Assembly: GCA_023055355.1 (NCBI GenBank)
Contig: JALJCS010000020.1
Span: 6,431,001 to 6,495,000, forward strand
Length of the DNA: 64,000 nt
Reading direction: 5' to 3'
Origin: Agelaius tricolor
Taxonomy: Eukaryota > Chordata > Aves > Passeriformes > Icteridae
The first letter of the stretch is position 1; each line of letters opens with the position of its first letter. The position numbers were made by a program, and so were the translations under genes. Shown piece by piece: positions 1 through 11,321 of the stretch. The notes under the pieces are model-generated. The model was given only the letters and a program-made list of their open reading frames with translations, did not search any database and was not told where the DNA came from.

Positions 1-3000
1 CACCTAGCACTCTGATTTTGATTTAAGCCTTTAGCCTTTGATTTCAGGGCACAGTGGCTCCTGTAACAAGGTAAAGCTGAGCCCTCTGAGTCTCTTGGCA
101 TGTAATGATCAACATTTGAACAGAAGTTGCAAAAGGATTGCAAATACTCTTAATTCCTTTTCTCATGCTGTCTGATGCTGTCTGCTGTCGTGCTAATAAA
201 TTCACAAAGCTTATGTGATTAAAAAACTTGAGAACCTGGTGCTCTTTATGAGCTCTAGTTAAAAGCAGTAGCGAACTTGAAGCTCTCTTTGAAGGGTTGA
301 GGTGGTTTGGTAGCTGGCAGCAGGGCTGTGGTGGGGTTTGCTGCAGGGCAGGATGTGGTTCAGTGCTGGTTGCACCTCTGCAGCTCCAGCCCAGGGCTCT
401 GACACAGGGAGTGTCTCAGTGTTCTTGTGTGACCTGGCTGGTTCTGCTCAGGGCTGCAGCGGGTCACTGACTGATGTGCCTGAGGTACTAAAGAGAACAA
501 AAGAAGTGCTGGTAAAAATAAAGTGGTTTTTTGCCAGTGTCTGGTCCGTGAAAATGGTATGTTTGCATGGTGAGAGTCTGTATTTAGTGGTTCCAGATTT
601 AAAAATGTTTTCCCTTTGCCTCCAGATCCAAAGATGGCACTTCATCTTCTCTTTTTAAGTTGATGTGCTGCAGAAGTTGCTCTCCTGAGCTGCCAGCTCA
701 GGGCTGTTGGTGCCACAGGGTCACTGATGGAATGCTTCAATGAAATAGGACCAGTTCTAATTAGGATCAATGGGTAGCTGAAACCTTTCTGTCTAGACTG
801 CCTGGTCAGAAACTGGGTGGGTGATGCTGTAGCCATGGGTGAGGTGATGGTGAAGGCTGGAGGCCATTGTTGTGATCACCCTTGGCCATCCTCACTCAAG
901 GACAGCCATCACTGCCCTCCTTATGGAAGGAAATTGAAGTAAAGCAGTGTCAGGCTGTCCTCCACATTTCACTGCTTGGCTTTAGCCACAGTCCTGTTGT
1001 CTCTCTTAGTTTGGTCTGCTCTTGATTTACTTCAAGAAATAACTGTAATTTTGGCTTTTAGTTGGTGCTCTCAATAAACTCTGGCTGCTTGGCTGTTAAC
1101 CTGAGCTGAGTAATGCTGAGTGAATGAATCATCTCAGCACAGCAGCAGCTGGGGAAAGGCTTCCTTCAAGGATCAATCCTGCAGTTTGCTAAGCAGCACA
1201 AAGGGCAGTGCCTGTGGCATGCCCGTGGTTCAGGGTACAGCAGGGTGGCTCTGCCAGGGTGCAGCATGATGGACTCAAATAAAGAACACCAGGGCCCAAG
1301 TGAGAGTGCTGCTGCTCAGCCCTGCATCCCTGGGAACCAGGAGACAAGTACCCTACTCTGCTGGAAGCTTGATCTTATTAAAGAGTAATCAGCAGAGGAT
1401 ATGTGAGCATAATTTACTGGGTATCAGAATGTCTCTTTAAACATTGCACTGAATTAAAAAAGAAAAACTGCTATGCATGGTTTTATTGTTTCTTTATGAA
1501 ATACAGCTGTTCAATTTGGTTTTTTCCCTCATTATATTCACTGTCCCTCAGCCATTCATCATTACAGCTCTCTGGAGCTGTGATTGCTTCCCAGTCTCAA
1601 ATATTAACAACCCCTCAGAAGAATCCAGTTGGACTTTTCCAAGCCTGCATGGCATCTTGGCATCACGATTCGCATTAGTTCTTGTGACATTAAGGATTGA
1701 GATACCACAGGTAGTCTTTTGGAAATACTTAGTTTTCATGAATAAGAAAATGGTGAGGAAATTTTTGCTTCCAAACTCCTTTTTCTTGGTTTTCTTTTTT
1801 TATCTCTTGAAGTGACTAGACACAAGCACTTGAGTTATCCTGTTGGTGAAAGCTCCCCTCCAGCAGTAAATGGGAGCTGGTGGTGTGGTAGGGAGCCTGT
1901 AGCTGGCACACAGAACACTTGAATTAAAGCAGCATCTCTGCAGGTACATATTTAAAGCTAAAATATTACAGCAAGTTAAAGCAACTTTGGCAGCATGTGC
2001 AAATTACTTGGCAAAAGTGTTAATTTCCTTGTTAAACGTCGTAGCAGAAAGGGCCTTTGATCCCAGCAGCCTGTTGGGAGTCCTTCCTAATTGTTATCAA
2101 ACTATCCTGTAGCTTTAAACAGATAAGACCTAATTAGCTAAAGTGGTGCTGCATTTTTTCAAAATAAAGAGTGCCCTCTCAGTGTTAGGCACCTGTGTTT
2201 CTGTGCTTTCAGCTTGAATTACAAATTTGGTGCAGTGCCCAACAACAGGACTTGAAGCGAGAGCTTGGCTGTGGCACTTGGTGACTGTGGCTTTTAGAGA
2301 CCCAGGAACAAGGTACAAATGACCCCCTTCAGATGGGAGAAAGAATGTTACACATTTTTAATGACAGCAGTATGAAGGGCTGATGTAAAAGTCTTTGTTT
2401 TTGTATCCTTTGTGCTGTGCAAAGGAACAGGGGAAAGTGCATCAATGGAGCCAGGTCTGACTTCCTTGTCTTGATGTAAAGTCTTCTCCACATCAAAAGA
2501 TCACTTTAATGATGAATCTGAAATTCTCTCTGCTGTTTTTAAACTCAGGCTATTAGTGAGGCCACCACAGAGAAGAGGGAAGGAGAGATGTTGGAAATGC
2601 AGTATTCTTGTGTCTCCTCCACCCATCTGCTTCCAATGGGAAAACTGAAGCATTAAGGATTTGGTACAACACCTGTTAGGTTACTCAAGGAAAAACAAAG
2701 ACTTTGCCAGATGTTTAAGAAGAAACATATGGCAGGCAGGGAGGGAGAAACTGTGCCAATTTTTCTGTTTAATCAATCAAACTTGTAACAATCAATGCTA
2801 TTGTCCATACCCTTAATAAATGTTCCCATGAAATGCTGGTTAATGCAGAGTAGAACTTCATTAATGGCCCATGGCAGTGGGCAGAATGAAGGATGCAGTA
2901 GGTTTTCCTTCCTTCCTTCCCTTGCTGATGGTGCAGAGCTTTTGAATTTTTCTTGTTCCATGTGCTTAAGACCCAAGCAAAACAACAAAACCCAATCAAT

Positions 3001-3470
3001 TCTGGGAATAGATCAAACCACCTGCACAGTTTTCAGAGGTCACTTGAGTTTTAGTTTCAGTGAGTTGTTTTGCAAGGTATTTTGTGGATGTTGGTTCCTT
3101 CTTGATATAAAGTAGAAATAAAAAATATCACCTTTGCTTTCAACACAGGCTGCCACTGATTGCAGTCAAACTGGAAAAATACTGTTGCTGTAAATCCAGA
3201 GAAGCACCTTTAGTGGTGTGACATGAGTATGAAAGGTTTCCAGTGGTTTTTCCAGTGGTTTTCTGGAGAAACAATCCACACCAGGTCCCATCAAAGATGC
3301 TTTTAGACCTGCAAGGACTGAGCCCTGAATCTTTTACCTGCTCCCTCGCCCTGGCTGCATCCTCCAGTCGTTGGCCGTGGGTCAGAAGGCACTGGGCAAG
3401 CTGGGGATGCTTTCTTAGTCATACAAATGTGGAGCATGTTAGGATAAGCAACTTGTCATTAGAGGCAGGG
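1..3470. other. Unique non-coding DNA, no gene seen
   Basis: Only short open frames (at most about 112 codons) occur on both strands, and none has a recognisable domain or a convincing chain of splice sites. The sequence is AT-leaning and CpG-poor, as expected for vertebrate intergenic or intronic DNA. Scattered AATAAA and ATTAAA hexamers are present but are not tied to any transcript. I see no mobile element here. Confidence 0.6.
2905..2921. repeat. Short TTCC microsatellite
   Basis: About four TTCC units in a row followed by a C. It is too short to be strongly variable. Confidence 0.7.
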
Positions 3471-3560
3471 CACAGTTCAGCTGCTGACATTATCTCGCAG
3501 TGCTGCGCCTTCTGTCGCATCGTAATGATTAATCACAGCCCTGTGCCATGTGTTACCAGG
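3471..3560. promoter_or_regulatory. Candidate conserved regulatory element
   Basis: This patch carries several CpGs in an otherwise CpG-poor neighbourhood. It combines an E-box CAGCTG (3478-3483) with a homeodomain-type site TAATGATTAATCA (3523-3535). The cluster resembles ancient vertebrate enhancers. Conservation cannot be tested from one sequence, so this is inference from motif density. Confidence 0.25.
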
Positions 3561-5500
3561 CAGCCTGCATTTGCTTAGCAGTCAGGAACTACTACATGTT
3601 CTCTGCTGCCTTAATCCCCTGTGACTGTTTCCTAATGCTAACAGTGCTGAACAATGGGATATCATGACAGCTTGTGATTGATTCTTTTTTTCTTTTTCCC
3701 TCTTTTGCAAGGAATTGGGAATTTCCTGGTTTAAGATGCTTACTTAGCTGCCTTTTACTGTCAGTGATTAAGAACTGCACTGGTTGCTACCATTATCAAA
3801 TAACTTCTAACTCTTCTAATTCACTATTTGGCTGAGCAGAAAATAAGTGTATTTCCTTTCTGTAAGTTCAGTGTGTGCTCATTAATTGTTTGGTAGCCAA
3901 GTACTAGGTCAAACAGAGGGGAGCATTTGGAGCTCAGGTTTGCTTCAGCTGCCCTGTACAGCTCACCCCTCCTCAGGCACTTGCAGCAGCTTGAAGGACC
4001 TTGTATCTTTAAAAAGTCTCAATTGACATCCTTGGATTCCAGCTCTGCAGTCTTTTCTTCATTACAGTGCAGATGGAACTAGTTTTATTCTGCTTAGGAA
4101 ACAAAAAAACCCAGTTTTCACAGAGCATACAGTTTGTTAAAGGAAACTCAGGGTTTGCTTTGGTCTGCACCACAAGAGTTGGGCAGAAGTCTTCTCCATA
4201 GCATGTGGGAACAGCAACATGATTTCAAAAGCCATTAAAATCAGCTACAGACAATATTTTTTCTTAATTCATACATTTTTTGCTGATGTCAGAAACTTGT
4301 TTAGGCCCAGCTCAGTGTATACTTTAGCTGTCAGGCTCTTTGTGAGTGTGGTGATTATTGTTAAGTGAAGCATATGCTAATCCAGGTCGAAATATGCTTT
4401 TTCTCTATTGCGTGACACTGTGTTAATTAAAACATCCCTTTGCTGTGGGAGCTGATGGGGGATGCCATCGTGTTTGTGAGCAGAGCTCAGCTCAGCTCGG
4501 GCCCTGCTGCCAGCCAAGGGCTCTGGGGGTTGTTGTGGATCCTGACCCTCCTTCTGCTGGGCACCTCGTGCCTTTGAGCAGAGCTGAGGTATTGGTGGAG
4601 AAATTGGCTGAAATGCAGCTTCTGAGAAAAGCTGGGATTTGTGCTCCAGTGTGGAGATTTATTGCCATTTTCTTCCTCACCCTCTGCTGTGGCTGGGTTT
4701 TCTGGGAATGGAAGATGCCAGAAGGTGGAAGGAAACAGGGCTGTGTGGCCTATCCTTTTCCCCCAACCTCATATAATCTCCTTAATTTTCTTTGCATAAA
4801 CCAATTCTCATTTCCTGGCACTTCCAGGCACCTTTTTTCAAACTATGGGAGGCATTATGTCCACTGAATTTCATTTTGGAATAATGAAACTGTGCTTTGC
4901 ATTAGGGGCTGAATTATGCCCCTGTAGAATTTTTAATTGTTCTTTTTTTCCCCCCTGACTTTCTGGGTATCTAAAGGAGGCTTTCCTGCTTTAATCCAGA
5001 TCACTGGGATTTGGTTATATATCAGATGCAAATCTCTTTGCATCCATAATCCTTCTTTATAAACTGTTGTTGACTTTTCTGTCGATATTTTTAAATTTAA
5101 TTTTATTTTATGCCCTATCTCAATGGGTACATATGTTCTGAGGTTTGAATTTTTGAGGTGTGCATCCCAAATGAGTTATGAGATAGATCTGTACTAATAT
5201 GGTTTGACAGCCTGCTCTGAGCTTTGGAGGATTGTGCTAAAATACAGTATCTACCTTGCATTTTCTGAGATGCAGGGATGAAAAGTTTCTCACTGTTCTA
5301 ACGAGTTTTGTGCATGGCTTCCCTGGCAGAGCAATCCCTTGTGTTTACCAGTGATTCTGGAACTGGGGGAAGGACAAAAAGATTGAGGCTGTTTTATTCA
5401 GCATCAATGGAATTGAGGGGTGTCACATCCTGGTGTTTTCAAGTGTGATGTGCTTCAACTCTGTGAGGGTTGTAACAGAGAAAAGAGGCATTCTGTAATT
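3561..5500. other. Unique non-coding DNA, no gene seen
   Basis: There is one open frame of 140 codons on the plus strand (4445-4867), with a hydrophobic stretch but no recognisable family, and small antisense frames overlap it. An AT-rich tract lies around 5080-5110. No repeat family is recognised. Confidence 0.55.
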
Positions 5501-5559
5501 GAAATTATTCTGAAGACTGGATTTAAAATTATTCTGAAATTATTCTGAAGCTGGATTTA
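5501..5559. repeat. Local tandem duplication of about 25 bp
   Basis: GAAATTATTCTGAAGACTGG at 5501-5520, running on to 5525, is repeated at 5536-5559 with one base missing. Between the copies is a third partial unit, AAATTATTCT. It looks like a recent slippage or duplication event and has no evident function. Confidence 0.75.
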
Positions 5560-6320
5560 GAGTAAATGTATTAAGCAATATGTGAGACAGTGGAAAACAG
5601 TATGTCCATGGTTGAAAGGAGAGGGGCAAAGATGATGACTTAGAGCCTGATTAATTGGTGATCTCATGTATTACTGCCCTTTGCTACAGATGGAAAAAAA
5701 ATCCCTAGGATGACTTATTAAATGATTAGTTTTATCACTGTGTAGTTGGCTGATTGCAGTACAGTGAGTAATTTTGTTGCTATTGCTGTTTAAAATGACA
5801 GTTTGATCTGGAGTAGAGCAGAAGTGTAACAGAAATAGGGTAAAACATAATAGCACCAGACTGTGATTAGAGCCTGGAAACAGAATCAAACTGAAGAATA
5901 CCAGCAAAGAGAGAAAAAAGGTGCTGGTGATAATTGATCAGAGATGGTAAATCCTCTGGGATAGGAGGGATAGCAAAGACAGCAAATACCCCTAGGCAGG
6001 ATCTGCACTTGGCTGGGCGATTGCAGCTGGGACATGGTGTGTTCTTGTGTCAAAAACCAAGTGAATGCAGGAAAGAAGAGGCCCCCTGCAACATGTGCAG
6101 GTGATAGAAAAGCCAGGGATGGTAATTCCAGGGTGAGCTGCTGCTACATGAACCTCTGTTAGTCACACAGTACCTGGGGCTGGGTTAGTGTGGGACAGCC
6201 CTCGTGTTCCTCTGTGATTATGGAAGTGCAGTGGATTCCTTTGGCTGATAATAGGAAAAAAAGCACTTCTAATCCCAAGCATCAGTGATCCTCATAGCTG
6301 ATGTAGTTTCTTCAAGTAGG
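5560..6320. other. Unique non-coding DNA, nothing identified
   Basis: Short frames only, with no repeat or RNA gene recognised. Confidence 0.5.
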
Positions 6321-6420
6321 ATATCATAGCATGGTTTAGGTGGAAAAAGACTTTCAAGATGGAGTCCAACCATATGGAACAAATCTTTACAGCATCTTCT
6401 ATGTTGGGTGCTAGGACAAG
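6321..6420 (-). mobile_element. CR1 LINE 3'-end fragment, strongly decayed
   Basis: ATCATAGCATGGTTTAGG followed by a purine-rich stretch and AGTCCAACCAT matches, with several substitutions, the reverse complement of the 3' untranslated end of avian CR1. That end terminates in ATTCTATG-like octamers in sense orientation. About 55 bp align clearly; the remainder to about 6420 is only suggestive. It is a 5'-truncated, non-coding, old copy. The right boundary is approximate. Confidence 0.65.
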
Positions 6421-7377
6421 AAAATAAAACTTTTCTTTTTAATCTTTACTAGAATGCACCTAATTAAAAACAACAAAAAAAAAGACATCCAGATTGTAGT
6501 AGCAAAATATGCATTAATCACAGTGTGACCCTTTTATAATGGTTTTCTTGTCACAACTGTAATTGCTGATGCTTTGATACTTCCCCCAGCTTACAAAATT
6601 TGCAACATGAATATAGAAAAGATGTGTACTGAGTTTTGCAGTTTTAAAAACATCAAAGCAAAGCTGTGACATTGATTTTTATTCTTTTGTTGTTCATCTG
6701 CATATTCTTGCATCTGTAGGGAGAGCAGGCAGTGACTAACAGCTGGTGAGTACTTAGAGAGTGGTTTGGGGTTGGTACAAGGTGAAAACACTGAGCAGTT
6801 ATCCAAAATCCATTATGTATTTACATACAGCTGTTTACCTTTCCAGGCAGTGGTTATAATATTTAAAAGCCAGCTTTTGCTGTCACGCTGTAGGACAATT
6901 TCCTCATGTTGTGACAACAGCAGCAGTGCTCGTGTTTTGTCCGTGGATTTTCATTGCTCAAGATCCTTAAACAAAGAGAGCAACTCCTGGGCATTTCCCC
7001 CTGACAAAGAGTTTTATCTCCTTCTCCCTTGTGGCAACGCAGCCTTCCTTCCTTTACAAACATCTTGCAAGATGGTGTATGGATTGAAGGAGGCTTGGTG
7101 GTAATCAGCCTGCTAGGGTTTTTTGCCTGGATGGTAGGAATTTATAATAAACGCAACGACAAGCTGCTGCTTGATATCACTGCCCAAAAGCAGCCCCAAA
7201 CAGAAAACTTCATAGCCCCAATGTGCTTGGGGTGAGACAGCAGGTTTATCCCATCTCCTTGGTGAAGGGATCACATGAGGTTGTTCCAGATTCCTCTCCT
7301 GGAAGTTGTAACTCTCCCTGCCTGTTTATCCCCGTTTGCAGGCGGGAGCAGCAGCGAGCGGGGCTGTCAGTGTGAGA
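6421..7377. other. Unique non-coding DNA, nothing identified
   Basis: Overlapping short frames lie on both strands around 6766-7235. One of them (7029-7235) has a hydrophobic segment but no family resemblance. No splice or promoter context supports a gene. Confidence 0.5.
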
Positions 7378-7545
7378 GGCACACAATTGAATCAAGGCAC
7401 TAAAACATGCCACTCCAAAGCTGTTTAAATCATCCTAATGCGAATTATGAATTTATTACAATACATACTACCTCAGGGGACAGAGAGGGAAGGGAGATCT
7501 GAAGGGGCTGTTTGTAAACATGTAAAACAATAAGTGTTTCCTGCG
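7378..7545. promoter_or_regulatory. Candidate enhancer: homeodomain, forkhead and SOX-like sites
   Basis: An AT-rich run from 7436 to 7458 holds TAAT and ATTA-type homeodomain cores. TGTTTGTAAACA at 7509-7520 is a forkhead-type palindrome, followed closely by AACAATA, a SOX-like core. CpG-containing sequence flanks both sides. Such clusters are typical of developmental enhancers, but neither conservation nor activity can be judged here. Confidence 0.3.
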
Positions 7546-10014
7546 TTGCCACCGCGACAGGGAGCTCGCCTGCTGAAATAAAACCTCAATAAATAAATGT
7601 GTTGACAAGCAGCAGCTCACCTGGGCTCAGGTGGCTCCCAGTGGGTCATGTAACAAACTGCTGCCCCCCAAAAAATGAGCAGCAAACAACAATGACCCTG
7701 AGGGGACCAGGAGGAGGCCAAACCTCTGAACGTGAGTTTGCTGTTTGTGGAGCAGAAGTGCTGTGCTCTGCACGGTGTAATGTGACCTGTGCTTTAGACA
7801 AGCTGCCACAAACTTAAAAGACAGACAAGGCTGGAAAACCACAAATTCAGCAGTGCTTCCTAAGGGGAGAGGAAAGAAATGCACATCTCTTGGGGAGCAT
7901 CACAAAAAGTGCATGGACATTCAGCATGTCCCTGAACAATGTTTCTGAGTGCGTGTAGCGGTTGTTTGGGGATTTTTCTTCAGTTCTTAGCAGCAGTGCT
8001 GATCCTTGGTGTCTGGCAGCCTCAGCTGTCACTGTGAGATGCTTTGAGAGGTGAGATCAGCAGCAGCTGCCGTCCCCACCTCCAGCTCTTCACACCATCG
8101 GTGGGCTGTGTGCTCCAGAGAGGACGGGCATCCCCTGATGCTGCAGCTCCCCGGAGAGCAGCGCTGGGATAGCCAATTTCAGGCACTGCCAGAACGGAAC
8201 AAAAGAGACAGCAGCCAAGGAGGGATGGCTCCATATCCCAGTGCTTCTTTCACTCTGCAGGGGGTGGCACTGGCCGATGTGGAGGTAATGATTTATAAAG
8301 TGGAGGACCTAAACATAGTGCAGGCTGCATTGCCAGCGTGCTGGCTGTCCTCGGAGGACGCTGGAATATGCTGCGTTGCAAGACTGCAGCGATTTGGCTG
8401 CAAGCTATATTTAGCCTATTTATTCTTTGTTGGTGTATAATGTGCAGTTCAGTGGAAAACTTGGTCTCTCCAAAAAGGGGGTTTGAACTGGAGTCAAGAC
8501 AGGGAAAACACCATCTGTCTACAAACCATTTTTCTTAAGTGATTTGAAAGGGGAGGCTGTGTACGTAAGATGTATGTGCATAGTGCTTGGTTTGCTGCTT
8601 GGGTCTTTTTATTTCAAGTTTTTTTCCTTCTTCAGTGGTCTTTTACCCTGTGAGTTATTAAAGGCTATTAAAAATACAGACAGCAAAATGCACTTTGTAA
8701 TTCAGCTTTATAGACCTATTCTTTAGTAAGAAAATGGAAATTTTTTTTTTCTACTCACATCAAAACTCCAGTGCTAGGGTAAAAATCAACTGTGCTTTGA
8801 GGAGGAGATTATTCCTGTTGGAAGCACCTTTAAATGTTGAGCAAGGATTAGTCCTATTGTGTTAAGGAATGGAAAAGAGCAACAAATACTGTCTGTTTTA
8901 AAGTGCTCACAGTCTGGGATGAAAGGTTGGCAAACTGAATAGGTCACAGTGAGCAGCAGCAGGCTGGTGGTGGCTCCCAGCAATTCATGCATGCAGGAAA
9001 TATTTGTGCTCTGCCTTGCCAAGGAATGTGTGCCATCACTTAGAAATCAGTTCAGGAATTACCTTTGGGAAGTGTCTGTAGCCTGAGATGTGCTCCCCTG
9101 GGATTTCCTGCTTTCCCAAGACATTGTCTGCCCTCGTGGAAATTAGAGCCTGATCAGCTACTCACAGGGGTAATGCAGAAGGTGTTCTGAGGTTGGCTGG
9201 GAGGAAGAGAGAAATTCTGACAGCTTTGCTATCTATTATTTTTTGAAGTTCATACAGTGTGTCTGCATAATGATACAGGTATCTTAAAATACTGCTCTAA
9301 AATGACTGTATCAATAAGTTCTGGGTAGACCATGCATGGAACAAAATTCCATCTACTCCTTTTGAGTTTAAACAGGCAAAGAGTCTTTATGCAGATAACA
9401 CTTTCTTAGATAACATTTCCTTAGTTTTAATAATGTTATATATGAAATATTGCTTTTTATGGCTATGCAATACCTTTTTATGCTGTTTCTTGGGTGTCTG
9501 TTCATCTGTCTCCATAATTATATTTTACTTCCTGGAATTACACAATCCATCAATGTCGGGAAGGGCAGGGTGGTTAAGGGTTGCTCTGAGACTCATCAGA
9601 CAAATGCAATGCATTGCTGGCAGTTACAATTGTATCCTTATTAAAATGGAGAAATTTATTCTCCCCACCCCCTCCCCAGCTTCCATGATTTAAAAATACA
9701 CTTCATAAAATAGAAATCTCAATTTCTCACTGTGGCTTTATAAATTTAAAATTTAATTTAAAAATAGCCCATGGTGAGTATTTTTAAATGAATTGTTCTT
9801 TGGCTTTGATACAGCGTGCAAATATCAAAGGGTCTGGCTGTAATGGTGTTTGATTGCTGCCTGGCTTTTCTTGCTCTGGAGACTTTCCATGGGAAAACTT
9901 GGGCTGTACTTGGAGAACATTCCAGCAGTGCTGGCTGCAGTGGGCAGAAACCACAGCATGGTACATGTTTTATACAGCCTTAGCTGTACTTGGTGGCTGT
10001 CAAGGACCAGCTTC
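7546..10014. other. Unique non-coding DNA, no gene seen
   Basis: Open frames of up to 129 codons (8051-8440) have no recognisable domain and overlap antisense frames. A possible micro-exon at 8261-8284 is listed separately. AT-rich sequence runs around 9720-9770. Confidence 0.5.
8261..8284 (+). other. Speculative 24-bp micro-exon
   Basis: A pyrimidine-rich acceptor (TTCTTTCACTCTGCAG, ending at 8260) precedes 24 bp. A GTAATG donor-like sequence starting at 8285 follows. The 24 bp are a multiple of three and open in the frame reading GVALADVE. Acceptor/donor pairs this close arise by chance in vertebrate introns, so this is only a pointer. Confidence 0.1.
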
Positions 10015-10130
10015 AAAAAATGTCAATAGATTTAAAAGAAAAACAAATGTAAAATAAAATTAATAGTATCTAAAAATAAGTACAACTTAAAAATCAGTAA
10101 AAAAGAAAGAATAATTAAAAATCAGGAATA
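10015..10130. repeat. A-rich low-complexity tract
   Basis: About 115 bp made mostly of A runs separated by single T, C or G bases, with repeated AAAAAT, AAAGAAA and TAAAAA words. There is no clear period. It may be a decayed poly-A tract, but no recognisable retroposed sequence adjoins it. Confidence 0.6.
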
Positions 10131-11159
10131 TTTCTGATAGGTTTCTTAAAGGTAAGGATAAGGGGCTAAAGAAATATAGCATGTGCTGTATGTAACATAT
10201 GCTGTGAAAGACTGAACTACTTTTGGTAAATTTAAAATGGAAAATGCAAGGGACTGGAGTTGGGGGACACATGGTTGATTCAGACAGCCTTACAAATATC
10301 TTATTGTGATTATCAATCCACCCCTGCAGAGCCGGGTGCCCGGCTCACCCTGCAGCAGCTGCTCAGTCTTAGCAAGAAGTACAAAAAGTCCTGCGGGACA
10401 AAAAAAGGCAGCAAGGTCTGACCTGGCTGGGCACTGGGAGCCAGTGGTGGTGGTGGTGCAGAGGAGCAGCAGGAACACTGCCATGTGGGATGGGGAAAGC
10501 TGCTCTGGTGAGCTGAGCTGCTCTGAAGCCAGCTTCAAGCCCATGAGGCAGAGCTCCACCCCCAAGGCTCAGTGTTTTGGGATCTGGTGCGTTTTGTTCC
10601 ACTCAAGAAAAAGATAAACCCAAATTTTAAGTTCGTGGTCCAATGGTGGCTTTTTTCACCACGTCTTTTTCACAGGCTGGTGAGTACTGGGCAGGGAGAT
10701 GTGATTGTCTGACTCCCTCAGCCTGTGCCATGCACAGCTATTCCCACATCAGGCCATCAGCATAAGTGCAAATCTATAAATTATAAAAGCAGGTGATAAA
10801 TGGGAGAGGCTGCAGGTGCACTTCAGCACTGCAGTCTCTTAAATCCTCCTAGCTGAGGGTTTTCTTCTCTTCCCTTTTCTTCCTCAGCAGTTAAGCATAA
10901 AGGCCTTGGGCTTTGCTTCCACCTCCTTGAATTCTTCAGAGTGCACATCACAGTGTCTTTAAACAGTGTGAGACGTGTGGGGAGCTGAAGGCATTAGCAG
11001 AGCGCTGGGATTTATTGGCAGATTGACAGCCTGATAGGCACACTCCCTTTCTTCTCTGTTTGTCACTCTTTGATACTTTCCTTTTCACGCTCCAGGAGGA
11101 GGGAGGGGTCCCACTGTAACACTAAATGTCTTCAGCAATTCTGCTCTGCAAAAGGCTTT
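10131..11159. other. Unique non-coding DNA with a GC-richer patch
   Basis: 10320-10570 is GC-richer and has overlapping open frames on both strands (up to 103 codons) without domains. The rest is ordinary unique sequence. The short GTGGTGGTGGTGGTG run near 10446 is a minor triplet repeat. Confidence 0.5.
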
Positions 11160-11321
11160 ATCTTGGTTTAAGATTTTTTTTTTTTAAGTCTGAAGTTCAC
11201 CTTATCCTTAAAGGTGCATAATTTACCAGGCCTCCTGTGATAACTTTGTATCTTGCAGAGAAACTGAAATGGGAACTGAGCTTATTAAAACAAAATTAGT
11301 ATGAAAAGAAAAAAGTTTCTC
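11160..11321. repeat. Duplicated block, copy A (162 bp)
   Basis: This block begins ATCTTGGTTTAAGA, passes through a 12-base T run (11174-11185), and ends in GTTTCTC. The same block recurs in the same orientation at 14754-14949. Outside the T run I count six substitutions in about 137 aligned bases, roughly 96% identity. Sequence on either side of the two copies is unrelated. It is either a short-range segmental duplication or two members of an unrecognised interspersed repeat family. Confidence 0.9.
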
